A stretch of 64,000 nucleotides of DNA. Origin: an uncultured Prevotella sp. (lineage in GTDB: Bacteria; Bacteroidota; Bacteroidia; Bacteroidales; Bacteroidaceae). The number at the start of each line of letters is the position of its first letter. Positions within the stretch are counted from its first letter, which is position 1. The stretch lies in NCBI GenBank assembly GCA_946614435.1, contig CAMOGW010000002.1, positions 1 through 64,000 on the forward strand, in the 5' to 3' direction. Below the pieces are notes generated by a model. It was not told the DNA's origin, did no database searches, and worked only from the letters and a program-made list of their open reading frames with translations. The translations under genes were made by a program, and so were the position numbers. Shown here in pieces: positions 52,377-61,386 of this stretch.

Positions 52377-53702
52377 TTATCTTATCCTGATTTTCTTTCC
52401 TGCACGGATGTTGTTTCCTCTGATTCCGTTCAGACGGCGCAGATTGGCAACTGTCGTGCCGTTACGTCTCGCAATGGCTCCCAGCGTGTCGCCTTTACGG
52501 ACAGTTACGCTTCTGCCGGCTGAGCTCTTGCCTCCCCTGCGGCTTTTGTTCCTATAGCTGTGCCCTTTTCTTCTGTCAGAGTATGAGTTGTCTATGCTGA
52601 CTGCAACCGTCGAACGCTTGGTGAGCAGTTCGTTGACCCGGTGCTCGTAAATGCTGTCTTGCTGATCAATGAACCGTGAGAGATCGGCAGGCAGCATGCG
52701 TATGGGCGAAGGCTTCGTATTGCCTGGTACAATGTCGCGTCGGTAGGCGGGGTTGAGTGAGCGCAGCATCTCGAGGTCGATGTCCAGAACCTCAGCTATC
52801 TGACTCAAGTGTATGTCACGGCTGACCATGATGGTGTCGGTCTTGACCGGCAGCTCGCACTGCATGGGGCAGATGTTGTGCTCACAGTAATAGTTCATTA
52901 CGTAATTGGCTGCGATAAAGGCCGGCACATAGCCTCTGGTCTCACGTGGAAGATACGGATAAATCTTCCAATAGTCTTTTTCGCCATTGGCTCTGTGAAT
53001 GGCCTTATTGATAGTGGCCGGTCCGCAGTTATAGGCCGCAATGACCAAGTTCCAGTCGTTGAAAATCTTGTAAAGGTCGCTCAGGTAGCGTGCCGCTGCA
53101 TAAGATGCCTTCAGAGGCTCACGGCGCTCATCAACGAGGGAATTGATTTCCAATCCGTAATCCTTGCCTGTCGTAATCATGAATTGCCACAATCCGGCAG
53201 CACCGGCTCGTGAGACGGCATTCGGCTTTAAGGCCGACTCAATGATGGGCAGGTATTTCAGCTCCAACGGCAGCTGATAGGCTTCTAATGCCTCTTCGAA
53301 GATAGGCATGAAGAAGTTGGAGGCACCCAGCATGAAACTCACGGACCTGCGCAGACGACCTGTATAGCGGTCAATGAAGGTCTGCACTATTTCGTTGTAG
53401 GGCATCTCCATGACCGTTGGCAAGCTTCTCAAGCGTTCAATATAGACCTCCTGACTGAACACGGGGTTGATGTCCTGCATCCGGCAGTTCTCATCGATAG
53501 AGAGATAGGTCTTGGCATGATAGAGGCTGAGCAGACTGTCCACATCCTCGTTCATGGCTTCGGGAAATTCAATATCCTCCTCGTTTCCTTGGTTGTCGGT
53601 AATGATAACTTCGTCTTCGTCGCTCGACACGATCTGTGCTTGCGCAGAAAGACTGAACAGTGGGAGACAAAGTGTGAAAATAATATTCTTGTACGTACTC
53701 AT
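52377..53702 (-). CDS. LysM lytic murein transglycosylase
   Basis: A 441-residue MltD-like enzyme. Signal peptide (IIFTLCLPLFSLSAQA), an SLT domain with the catalytic Glu in LPIIESALKPNAVSRAGAAGLWQFM and VIAAYNCGPATINKAI, a LysM-like segment (DIHLSQIAEVLDIDLEML), and a final LysM repeat (VRKGDTLGAIARRNGTTVANLRRLNGI). It cleaves peptidoglycan. The ATG at 53702 is used; a TTG codon three bases earlier is an alternative. Confidence 0.9.
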   Translation of the reverse strand: MSTYKNIIFTLCLPLFSLSAQAQIVSSDEDEVIITDNQGNEEDIEFPEAMNEDVDSLLSLYHAKTYLSIDENCRMQDINPVFSQEVYIERLRSLPTVMEMPYNEIVQTFIDRYTGRLRRSVSFMLGASNFFMPIFEEALEAYQLPLELKYLPIIESALKPNAVSRAGAAGLWQFMITTGKDYGLEINSLVDERREPLKASYAAARYLSDLYKIFNDWNLVIAAYNCGPATINKAIHRANGEKDYWKIYPYLPRETRGYVPAFIAANYVMNYYCEHNICPMQCELPVKTDTIMVSRDIHLSQIAEVLDIDLEMLRSLNPAYRRDIVPGNTKPSPIRMLPADLSRFIDQQDSIYEHRVNELLTKRSTVAVSIDNSYSDRRKGHSYRNKSRRGGKSSAGRSVTVRKGDTLGAIARRNGTTVANLRRLNGIRGNNIRAGKKIRIR

Positions 53703-53716
53703 CAAATTTTTTTGAA

Positions 53717-54493
53717 TTAAAAGTTCAAACTACAGTTCACTCCTAACGAAGTGGCATAGAGCGGATTCCTGGAAACGCCATTGTTAATGAATGTTGGGCG
53801 TATTTTCATGCTGAGGTCTTTCGAAATGTCGAAGTCTGACAGTTCAGCATCTACATAGGCATCAATGACTGAGAGGGCATAGATGCCCACCATCACAAAG
53901 AAGCTCAAATCACGCCAGCGGCGATATTTGTCCTTACGGTTCTTGAATATCTGTTGATAGCGTGCAATGTTCGAGTCGTCTATCTGTCGCCCCAGATGCA
54001 GGAATTTGTTATAGCTGGCTGTGTTAGGGTCATCGTCCATGATGTCGAGATAAGCCTGCTGATAGTCCTTATACATCATGCTGTTCCAGCTCATGGCATA
54101 GATACAACCGATAAAGCCTCCATAGAAGATAGGCAGTTTCCAGTATTTGCGATTATAGATTTGTCCACCGCCTGGAATGACCAGTGCAAGCCACATGGCC
54201 CGTTTTGCATCGGGGCGCCACGAGCTCCAGTCTCGTTTCGGCTTTTTCGTCTTCAGCGTGTCGGCACTGATTCTGTTTTGCATGAGGGCACCTTGCACGG
54301 CTTGTGATGAATCCTTGGCCAGCGGAACGGCAGCAATGCTGTCCGGGTTCATCGCATTATACATGGAGTCCAGTACAGCTACGATAGAGTCGCTCTGTTC
54401 CGTCTGTGCCTTCGCGTTGCCAGCGAATAGGATGAATAGCAACAGAATGGGCAGACAATGAATCCGATATGTGGGGCGCTTGTCTATGATCAA
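53717..54493 (-). CDS. DUF5683-type protein
   Basis: A 258-residue protein starting with a TTG (54493) that overlaps the ParB stop, with a signal-like stretch (LPILLLFILFAGNAKA). A later segment (KRAMWLALVIPGGGQIYNRKYWKLPIFYGGFIGCIYAMSW) has hydrophobic helices and is typical of the Bacteroidetes DUF5683 family found next to parB and a transglycosylase. The role is unknown. Confidence 0.8.
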   Translation of the reverse strand: MIIDKRPTYRIHCLPILLLFILFAGNAKAQTEQSDSIVAVLDSMYNAMNPDSIAAVPLAKDSSQAVQGALMQNRISADTLKTKKPKRDWSSWRPDAKRAMWLALVIPGGGQIYNRKYWKLPIFYGGFIGCIYAMSWNSMMYKDYQQAYLDIMDDDPNTASYNKFLHLGRQIDDSNIARYQQIFKNRKDKYRRWRDLSFFVMVGIYALSVIDAYVDAELSDFDISKDLSMKIRPTFINNGVSRNPLYATSLGVNCSLNF

Positions 54494-55419
54494 TTCTTCA
54501 GTCGGTCTATCAGATGAATGATGTGTTCCAGTTCCTCTTCGTTGGCAAAGGCGATGCTGATCTTTCCCTTTCCGCTGGGCGAATAAGTCATCTGCACCTT
54601 AGCCTGAAACAATTCAGAGAGTTCTTTCTTCAGTACATTGAATTCCTCGGGCAGCTTGGCCTTCGATGTGATTTTCTTGTTCACGCTCTGAACGTCTTCT
54701 CCATTCTTCAGCATCTGAACCATCTCCTCTACCTTGCGTACAGAGTACTGGTTCTTCTGCACTTCTTTGAATAGTTTCAGCTGCATGGAGGGCGAGCTGA
54801 TGGAGAGTAGGGCACGTGCATGTCCCATGTCGATTTCATGGTTCTTCAGTGCCATCTGTATCTGGGCAGGCAACTTCAGCAACCGCATGTAGTTGGTGAC
54901 GGCAGTGCGGCTCTTTCCCACTCGCTCTGAGATTCTCTCCTGTGTCATGCCTGTCGTTTCGGCCAGATGCTGGTAGGCCAGTGCAATTTCGATGGCATTG
55001 AGGTCTTCACGCTGAATGTTCTCAACCAGCGCGAGCTCCATCACGTTCTCATCCTCTACGGTGCGGATATAGGCAGGGATGGTCTTCAGTCCCGCCATCT
55101 GCGAGGCTCTCCAACGTCGTTCGCCGGCAATGATCTGATAGCGGTCGGGAGCCACCTGGCGCAGGGTGATGGGCGCAATGATGCCCATATTGGTGATGCT
55201 GGCTGCCAGTTCCTCCATCGCGCTCTCGTCGAATTCACGTCGTGGCTGGTCAGGGTTCGGTTCAATCTGCTCAATCAGAATCTCGTTCAGGTTCGATGAG
55301 CCTTGTGTCTTCACGTCGCTGGTGTCGATGAGGGCATCCAGTCCGCGCCCGTTTCCGATGTCGTCGAGTCCGCGTCCCAGCGCCGAAGCGCTTTTTGCGA
55401 ATTTCTTATGTACTGCCAT
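54490..55419 (-). CDS. parB: ParB-like chromosome partition protein
   Basis: A 309-residue ParB/Spo0J protein. An N-terminal CTPase/nuclease-like domain with IAGERRWRASQMAGLKTIPA, an HTH region TGMTQERISERVGKSRTAVTNYMRLLKLP, and a C-terminal dimer region. It acts with ParA on parS sites in chromosome segregation. The 90-base gap to parA contains the 23-bp repeat array. Confidence 0.95.
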   Translation of the reverse strand: MAVHKKFAKSASALGRGLDDIGNGRGLDALIDTSDVKTQGSSNLNEILIEQIEPNPDQPRREFDESAMEELAASITNMGIIAPITLRQVAPDRYQIIAGERRWRASQMAGLKTIPAYIRTVEDENVMELALVENIQREDLNAIEIALAYQHLAETTGMTQERISERVGKSRTAVTNYMRLLKLPAQIQMALKNHEIDMGHARALLSISSPSMQLKLFKEVQKNQYSVRKVEEMVQMLKNGEDVQSVNKKITSKAKLPEEFNVLKKELSELFQAKVQMTYSPSGKGKISIAFANEEELEHIIHLIDRLKN

Positions 55420-55464
55420 AACAGTGGTTCTTATCCTATATGTTTTATGTTTAGTCTTCTTACT

Positions 55465-55528
55465 TATTTCTCACGGGAGATGTCTTCTATTTCTCTCGGG
55501 AGATGATTTTTATTTCTCACGAGAGATG
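55465..55528. repeat. Three 23-bp units over the ParA stop
   Basis: TATTTCTC-C-GGGAGATG or close variants recur at 55465, 55488 and 55511 with exactly 23-bp spacing. On the minus strand each unit reads ATCTC, then GAGAAATA; the third (55511-55528) covers the ParA C-terminus. Each also contains a near-palindrome (CTCACGGGAG, CTCTCGGGAG, CTCACGAGAG). Confidence 0.85.
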
Positions 55529-56274
55529 ATTTCTTTTGCCAGCGCTAAGTGATTCTTCGAGCCGGTAGATTCGGCATCGTAGAGAATGACGGGCAGACCG
55601 TGTGAGGGGCTTTCCGAGAGCTTCACGTTGCGCTGGATGACGGTCTTGAACACCAACTCCTGGAAGTGGCGCTTCACCTCATCATAGATCTGGTTGGCCA
55701 AACGCAGGCGCGAGTCATACATCGTGAGCAGAAATCCTTCAATCTCCAACTTCGGGTTCAGCTTCGATTTAATGATCTTAATGGTGTTGAGCAGCTTTGA
55801 TATGCCTTCGAGTGCAAAGTATTCGCACTGCACAGGGATGATGACCGAGTCGGCGGCTGTAAGCGAGTTGACCGTGATAAGGCCCAGTGAAGGCGAACAG
55901 TCGATGAGTATATAGTCATATTCCGAGCGGATAGGCTCCAGCAGTTGCTTGATTACCTTCTCGCGGTTCTCCAGATTCAGCATCTCAATCTCAGCGCCCA
56001 CCAAGTCGATATGGCTGGGAATGATGTCCAGTCCGTCAATATCGGTGGTGTAAATAGCATCGCGCACATCGGCCTTGTCGATGATGCACTCGTAGATAGA
56101 GCAGTCCACCTCTTTAATATCTACGCCCAGTCCGCTCGACGCATTGGCTTGCGGATCGGCATCGATTACGAGCACGGTCTTCTCCAGTGTTGCGAGTGAG
56201 GCCGCCAGGTTAATGGTCGTCGTGGTCTTGCCCACGCCGCCTTTTTGATTGGCTAATGCAATAATCTTTCCCAT
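55510..56274 (-). CDS. parA: ParA-like partition ATPase
   Basis: A 254-residue MinD/ParA ATPase. Deviant Walker A motif QKGGVGKTTTTINLAA at residues 8-23, and DCSPSLGLITVNSLTAADSVIIP. It works with ParB in chromosome partition. Its last codons (ISREK) lie in the first unit of the repeated 23-bp sequence. Confidence 0.95.
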   Translation of the reverse strand: MGKIIALANQKGGVGKTTTTINLAASLATLEKTVLVIDADPQANASSGLGVDIKEVDCSIYECIIDKADVRDAIYTTDIDGLDIIPSHIDLVGAEIEMLNLENREKVIKQLLEPIRSEYDYILIDCSPSLGLITVNSLTAADSVIIPVQCEYFALEGISKLLNTIKIIKSKLNPKLEIEGFLLTMYDSRLRLANQIYDEVKRHFQELVFKTVIQRNVKLSESPSHGLPVILYDAESTGSKNHLALAKEIISREK

Positions 56275-56322
56275 AAATAAATCTCTTTCCTAAAAAAACG
56301 AATGTCTAATGAAATATATGTA

Positions 56323-57171
56323 TCAGAAAAGTGTCAGTGTATAGAGATAGACCACGACTGCAGGAAAGGCGAGCAGGGTGGAGTCGAAGCGGTCGAGCAT
56401 GCCACCGTGTCCTGGCAGCACATTGCCGCTGTCCTTAATGCCGAGCGTGCGCTTGAACAGGCTCTCAATCAGGTCGCCCCAAGTGCCGAAGACAACGATG
56501 GTCAGTCCTAAGCCGACCCACTGAATGGCAGTCAGTCCAAGCTCGTTCACCCCGTTCTTCTCAGTGAAGTGCCACACGAGCAGGGCTGCAATTACTACCA
56601 ATATGCCACCGCCGATGCTGCCTTCCCAGCTCTTTCCCGGCGAAATGCGGGGGAACAGCTTGTTCCGGCCTAACGCCGAGCCGCACAGGTAGGCACCGGC
56701 ATCATTGATCCAGAGGAACACGAACACGCAGAGCGGGGTGAGATAGTGATAGACAATCTCTTGTCCGTTGCTGCGGAAGGCCAGTACGTTCAGCAGGGAG
56801 AAGGGTAGGGCGATGTAGAGCTGTGACATCATGGTGTAAGCCCAGTTGTTGATAGGGTCCTCGCCTTTCAGGTAGAGCTCGGCCACCATCAGGTAGATGA
56901 TGCTGACGAGATAGGGGATGAACACCGAGGAGGGCGTGATGCCACTGTTGTAGCCTGCCATAGCGAGGAACAGATACACTCCGGCTATGGTTGTGATGAA
57001 GCGGTTGATGGTGACAGACGGGCGATTGTTGACGAGTCCTGCAAATTCCCAGATGGTCATGCCTGTGACCAGTGCGAAGAGCAACACCATTGCCCTCGGT
57101 GAGAGGAAGCAGGTCACGATGGCTGCCACGAAGAAAACTGACGTGACCGTCCTTACGATGAAGTTCTTCAT
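56323..57171 (-). CDS. cdsA: Phosphatidate cytidylyltransferase
   Basis: A 282-residue membrane protein with about 8 helices and the CdsA signature SLFKRTLGIKDSGNVLPGHGGMLDRFDS near the C-terminus. It makes CDP-diacylglycerol for phospholipids. Its start overlaps the FtsH stop (ATGA). Confidence 0.95.
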   Translation of the reverse strand: MKNFIVRTVTSVFFVAAIVTCFLSPRAMVLLFALVTGMTIWEFAGLVNNRPSVTINRFITTIAGVYLFLAMAGYNSGITPSSVFIPYLVSIIYLMVAELYLKGEDPINNWAYTMMSQLYIALPFSLLNVLAFRSNGQEIVYHYLTPLCVFVFLWINDAGAYLCGSALGRNKLFPRISPGKSWEGSIGGGILVVIAALLVWHFTEKNGVNELGLTAIQWVGLGLTIVVFGTWGDLIESLFKRTLGIKDSGNVLPGHGGMLDRFDSTLLAFPAVVVYLYTLTLF

Positions 57172-59249
57172 GCTTTTTCCTCCTTTCCTTCTTCGGTTGA
57201 ATCGGGCAATGCCTTCTGTCCGTTTTCGGCTTCTTGCTGTTTGGCTTCGGCTTCCAGTTGCTTGGTTCGTTCCGCTGCCATGCGCTCAGCATCGGCACGC
57301 ATCTGTGCCTCAAGCAGTTCCTCGGCACGACTGGTCCAGGGACGCTTGCCGAATATCTTCTCCACGTCTTCGGCAAAGATCACCTCGCGGTCAATCAGCA
57401 TTTGTGCCAGTTGTGCATGTCCTTCGGCATGCTCTGTCAGAATATTTTTCGCGCGTTCATATTGTTCATTGATCATCTTCAGCACCTCGTCGTCCATGAT
57501 CTTGGCCGTAGTCTCAGAGTATGGACGCTGGAACTGGTATTCAGCATTGTTGTAATAGCAGATGTTGGGCAGCTTGTCGCTCATGCCTGCGTATGCAATC
57601 ATACCGTATGCCTGCTTAGTAGTGCGTTCCAGGTCGTTCATGGCTCCAGTCGAGATGTGGCCAATGAACAGCTCCTCAGCTGCGCGACCGCCCAGCAGTG
57701 AGCACATCTCGTCGAGCATCGCCTCCTTGGTCTGCAACACGCGCTCTTCGGGTAAGTACCATGCAGCGCCCAGCGCTTGTCCGCGTGGCACGATAGACAC
57801 TTTCACCAGCGGGTTGGCAAATTCCGTGAACCAGGAGATTGTTGCGTGGCCGGCCTCGTGGATGGCGATGGAGCGCTTTTCGGCCTGTGTCATCACCTTG
57901 GTCTTCTTCTCCAGACCGCCGATGATGCGGTCCACGGCATCCAGGAAGTCCTGTTTGCCTACGGTCTGACTGTCATGACGGGCTGCTATCAGTGCCGCCT
58001 CATTGCACACGTTGGCAATGTCGGCTCCTGAGAAGCCCGGAGTCTGTCGTGCCAAGAAGTCCACATCCACGGTGTCATTCAGCTTCAGCGGCTTCAGGTG
58101 AACGGCAAATACCTCCTTGCGCTCGTTCAGGTCGGGCAGGTCAACATGTATCTGACGGTCGAAACGGCCTGCACGCAGCAGGGCAGAGTCGAGCATGTCG
58201 GCGCGGTTGGTGGCTGCAAGGATAATGACACCGCTGTTGGTGCCAAATCCGTCCATCTCTGTGAGCAGGGCGTTCAGCGTGTTCTCGCGCTCGTCGTTGC
58301 CGCCCATTGCAGGGTTCTTCGAGCGTGCACGGCCCACGGCATCAATCTCGTCGATGAAGATGATACAGGGCGATTTCTCCTTGGCCTGTGAGAACAAGTC
58401 TCTCACGCGAGAGGCACCCACACCCACGAACATCTCAACAAAATCGCTACCCGACATCGAGAAGAACGGCACACCGGCCTCACCGGCTACGGCCTTGGCC
58501 AGCAGCGTCTTACCCGTTCCCGGAGGACCTACGAGCAGGGCTCCCTTGGGAATCTTTCCGCCCAGGTCGGTATATTTCTGCGGGTTCTTCAGAAACTCCA
58601 CAATCTCCTGTACCTCTTGCTTGGCGCCAGCCTGTCCGGCCACGTCCTTGAACGTGATGCCCAGGTCTCCGCCTTTCTCATACATCTTGGCACGGCTCTT
58701 TCCCACACTGAAGATGCCACCGCCGCCGATGCCGCCTCCACCGCCCATGCGGCGCATCATCAGCATCCATACACCAATGATGAGCAGGAAGGGGAACACG
58801 CTCCAGAAGAGGTTGCTGATGAAGCTGTTGCCGCGCTGTGACTCATAGTTCAGCTTTCCCGTAAACTTCTGCTCAGCGCGTTTCTCCTCGACAAAGGTCT
58901 CCAGCTTGTCAATGCTGCCTATCTCGATAGAGACGTATGGGTCTTTGCCCACATTCTCAACCCCTTGTTTGAACACGTCGCGGATATGTTCCGGCTTCAC
59001 ATACATTTTCACGATGCCTTGCGACTTGTCAACCGTCAGTTTCGAGACGTAGCCCTTGTCCATGTAGGTCTGAAAGTCTGTATAGGTGGTCTCTATCGTA
59101 GGTCTCGGCTCCACGATTCCTCCTTCGTTGGAGAAGTAGAGGGCGATCAGCGTTGCAATAACGAGAAAATAGATCCAGTTCATGTTGAACCGGGGCATGT
59201 TCATCTTCGGCCCGTTATTGTTTGGGTTGTTATTTTTTTTCTGTTCCAT
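57168..59249 (-). CDS. ftsH: ATP-dependent zinc metalloprotease FtsH
   Basis: A 693-residue membrane-bound AAA+ protease. Two N-terminal membrane helices flank a periplasmic part; Walker [14 protein letters not shown], Walker [10 protein letters not shown], arginine-finger region and the zinc motif HEAGHA follow. The C-terminus is an Glu/Ala-rich tail. It degrades membrane and regulatory proteins. It follows rsfS by 24 bases. Confidence 0.97.
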   Translation of the reverse strand: MEQKKNNNPNNNGPKMNMPRFNMNWIYFLVIATLIALYFSNEGGIVEPRPTIETTYTDFQTYMDKGYVSKLTVDKSQGIVKMYVKPEHIRDVFKQGVENVGKDPYVSIEIGSIDKLETFVEEKRAEQKFTGKLNYESQRGNSFISNLFWSVFPFLLIIGVWMLMMRRMGGGGGIGGGGIFSVGKSRAKMYEKGGDLGITFKDVAGQAGAKQEVQEIVEFLKNPQKYTDLGGKIPKGALLVGPPGTGKTLLAKAVAGEAGVPFFSMSGSDFVEMFVGVGASRVRDLFSQAKEKSPCIIFIDEIDAVGRARSKNPAMGGNDERENTLNALLTEMDGFGTNSGVIILAATNRADMLDSALLRAGRFDRQIHVDLPDLNERKEVFAVHLKPLKLNDTVDVDFLARQTPGFSGADIANVCNEAALIAARHDSQTVGKQDFLDAVDRIIGGLEKKTKVMTQAEKRSIAIHEAGHATISWFTEFANPLVKVSIVPRGQALGAAWYLPEERVLQTKEAMLDEMCSLLGGRAAEELFIGHISTGAMNDLERTTKQAYGMIAYAGMSDKLPNICYYNNAEYQFQRPYSETTAKIMDDEVLKMINEQYERAKNILTEHAEGHAQLAQMLIDREVIFAEDVEKIFGKRPWTSRAEELLEAQMRADAERMAAERTKQLEAEAKQQEAENGQKALPDSTEEGKEEKA

Positions 59250-59273
59250 AAAGTTCTTTGTTGTCTTGTCTGA

Positions 59274-59633
59274 TTAGTCTATGTCGGGGATATGCGTCAG
59301 TTTCGCATCGTCCCACAAGTGTTCCAAGTCGTAATACTCCCTCACGTCGGGCAGGAATATGTGAACCAGTACGTCCGTATAGTCCATTGCCACCCATTGG
59401 GCATTTTCCAGTCCCACTACGTGTGCAGGCTTTTCTTTCAGTTCTATGCGGGCCATGTCGCCTACAGACTCCGTGATAGCTTCAACCTGGGCAGGCGAGT
59501 TGCCTTGGCAAATAATGAAATAGTGGCAGATGGTTCCGTCGATGCCGCTCAAGTCAGCAACGACGATGTTGCTCCCTTTCTTTTCCTGTATTCCTTTGAT
59601 AATCGTATGTACGAGATTTTCTGTCTGTTCCAT
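59274..59633 (-). CDS. rsfS: Ribosome silencing factor RsfS
   Basis: A 119-residue Iojap-family protein (SGIDGTICHYFIICQGNSPAQVEAI, then AQWVAMDYTDVLVHIFLPDVREYYDLEHLW). It binds ribosomal protein L14 to block subunit joining. First gene of the minus-strand core operon, with a clear promoter upstream. Confidence 0.95.
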   Translation of the reverse strand: MEQTENLVHTIIKGIQEKKGSNIVVADLSGIDGTICHYFIICQGNSPAQVEAITESVGDMARIELKEKPAHVVGLENAQWVAMDYTDVLVHIFLPDVREYYDLEHLWDDAKLTHIPDID

Positions 59634-59692
59634 TCAGTCAACTGATATCAGTACGTATATAAATTAATTGTATAGTAAAAAATAATTAGGTG

Positions 59693-59700
59693 CAAAGGTA
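59693..59700 (-). promoter_or_regulatory. Promoter of the rsfS-ftsH-cdsA block
   Basis: On the minus strand TACCTTTG fits the -7 consensus; a TTG at complement of 59721-59723 lies 20 bases upstream as the -33 element. The gap to the rsfS ATG is about 60 bases. Confidence 0.75.
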
Positions 59701-59750
59701 CGAATATTATCTGAATCAGACAAGATTTTCACTATTATTAAAAATATAGC

Positions 59751-59783
59751 AAAAAAAGAGGGCGTGTCAAAATAGGCACACCC
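59751..59783 (-). terminator. Terminator of the secreted-protein gene
   Basis: On the minus strand GGGTGTGCC pairs with GACACGCCC, followed by CTCTTTTTTT; it lies about 40 bases after the stop of the gene at 59822. Confidence 0.75.
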
Positions 59784-59821
59784 TTGCTTTATAATGTTTC
59801 TAAGTTCACTCATGAGTTAGC

Positions 59822-60514
59822 TCACTTCATCACGACCTTCTTGCCGTTAATGATATACAGGCCACGGGTAGGCTGTGCCACTATCACCTTACCGTCCTGA
59901 CGCTTCACGATGTTCAGGCCGTGCCGTGCTGCATTGGTGCGCATGCCGTTCAGATTATAGTAGGTAACAGCATTCTGTCCGCTGGTCCTGGTGGTGCTAA
60001 TACCGGAAGTCTCGCTGTATTCGAACTTCACCTTCACTGTAGGACCGTAACCGATAATCTCGTCACCAGGTGTCTCTGTTTCGACATTAAAAACCTTTTT
60101 CTTCACAATGTTAAACACCCGTATCTGGAGTGTGGCCTCCCATGTGGCATAGCCTTCTTCCTGAGGAATCCATTCTGTGTCAATAGGCTTGAAATAGCTA
60201 CCTTCCACGATGCTCTTGGCGGAATAGCCCGTCTCCTGTAGTATGACACAATTATCAAAGGCGCACGTCTGCCACTCGCCGTTGGGCTTAGCATTGATGG
60301 TCTCATACATGGACACGGCATTCTTCTGCCCGGAGGTGTTACGAATGCGAAGGGGCACAATCATCTTGCCCTCCGCGATCGTGTTCACGGTTATTGTCGT
60401 ACCGTCGGGTACCACATTACCATTGGCATCGACAAACTCAAACTTGTTGTCGGCCTGTGCAAAAGCCATGCTGCTGAGCAACATGGCAGTTAATAGCGTA
60501 AAAAACTTCTTCAT
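59822..60514 (-). CDS. Secreted protein with sorting-type tail
   Basis: A 230-residue protein with a signal peptide (FFTLLTAMLLSSMAFAQ) and beta-rich body. The C-terminal stretch YYNLNGMRTNAARHGLNIV, then GLYIINGKKVVMK, closely parallels the tail of the first gene in the window; such tails mark surface-sorted Prevotella proteins. No enzyme motif is seen. It follows the Omp28-like gene by 20 bases. Confidence 0.75.
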   Translation of the reverse strand: MKKFFTLLTAMLLSSMAFAQADNKFEFVDANGNVVPDGTTITVNTIAEGKMIVPLRIRNTSGQKNAVSMYETINAKPNGEWQTCAFDNCVILQETGYSAKSIVEGSYFKPIDTEWIPQEEGYATWEATLQIRVFNIVKKKVFNVETETPGDEIIGYGPTVKVKFEYSETSGISTTRTSGQNAVTYYNLNGMRTNAARHGLNIVKRQDGKVIVAQPTRGLYIINGKKVVMK

Positions 60515-60535
60515 AAGCCTATTGTTGTTTATGTT

Positions 60536-61381
60536 TTATTGCTTGATTTTTTTTCTCACCACCTGCTCTACCCTTTCGTCAGAATAGACAAAGGCGACGA
60601 TACTGAGGTTTTCTTTCTTCCAGTCGGACTTCAGGTCTAACGTATAATGAAACTCCTTCGTGTCGCCAAAACCGCTCACGCTCACATCCTCTCCCCAGTC
60701 GCCATTAACAGTTGCACGTAAGACATGATGATGAACGTAGTCGTTTATGCGGCCTTTCTCTAAATCATCCTGGATACCCACGATGGTGTCTTCCGTCACC
60801 CATACCTGTAGCTTACCACTCTTGGAAGCACCCTCCTGGGTACACAGCACCTTGACATCTATGATGGCTTTCGAGGCATCGGCATCACTTACTCTGAACT
60901 TCACACGTACATCAAGAGGTGTTGTCATCTCAATGGCATACTTCAGTGCGGCGGGCCATATCGTGCGGTTCAGCACCACACTGGTACCGTCGCTCAGGCG
61001 GTTGATTAGTCCGTTGGGCTTTCCTGTGATGTTCCAGTGCTGGTAGTAGCGGTTACCTAACTCTGTACCCAGTCCCTGAGGTTCCATCACACCCAGTTCA
61101 GCACTATGGATGGCTACAGGAACCACCCGGCTGCCGTAAGTCTCTTGAAACTGCTCTATCATCCGCGTGGCATCGGGACAGTTTACACACAGCTGACCCG
61201 TATGTTCTTCTATCAGCACGCGCTGGGCCACAGGAGCCACAGGGACATCGTAATCCACATCGATATCGTCGTGCTCTACCGGTGGCACGTAAATTATACG
61301 GTCTGCCTCCGAAATCTTGGAGCACGACACAAGTAACGTCATGAAGGCACAAAGGCCCATCAATAATGCTTTCTTCTTCAT
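60536..61381 (-). CDS. Omp28-related lipoprotein
   Basis: A 281-residue lipoprotein: lipobox LLVSC (Cys20) and a thioredoxin-like domain with LIEEHTGQLCVNCPDATRMIEQF, whose CxxC (65-68) may be redox active. A beta domain follows. Omp28 proteins are outer-membrane lipoproteins of Bacteroidetes; a disulfide or attachment role is suspected. It lies in a minus-strand run with a DUF6029 and a TlpA-like gene. Confidence 0.85.
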   Translation of the reverse strand: MKKKALLMGLCAFMTLLVSCSKISEADRIIYVPPVEHDDIDVDYDVPVAPVAQRVLIEEHTGQLCVNCPDATRMIEQFQETYGSRVVPVAIHSAELGVMEPQGLGTELGNRYYQHWNITGKPNGLINRLSDGTSVVLNRTIWPAALKYAIEMTTPLDVRVKFRVSDADASKAIIDVKVLCTQEGASKSGKLQVWVTEDTIVGIQDDLEKGRINDYVHHHVLRATVNGDWGEDVSVSGFGDTKEFHYTLDLKSDWKKENLSIVAFVYSDERVEQVVRKKIKQ

Positions 61382-61386
61382 AGCTC

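Noticed and set aside
55465..55528. parS site
   Set aside because: The units differ from the usual parS sequence with central CACGTG, so only listed as a repeat and possible operator.
58195..58848. Plus-strand ORF opposite ftsH
   Set aside because: Mirror frame of ftsH; low-complexity translation with no motif.
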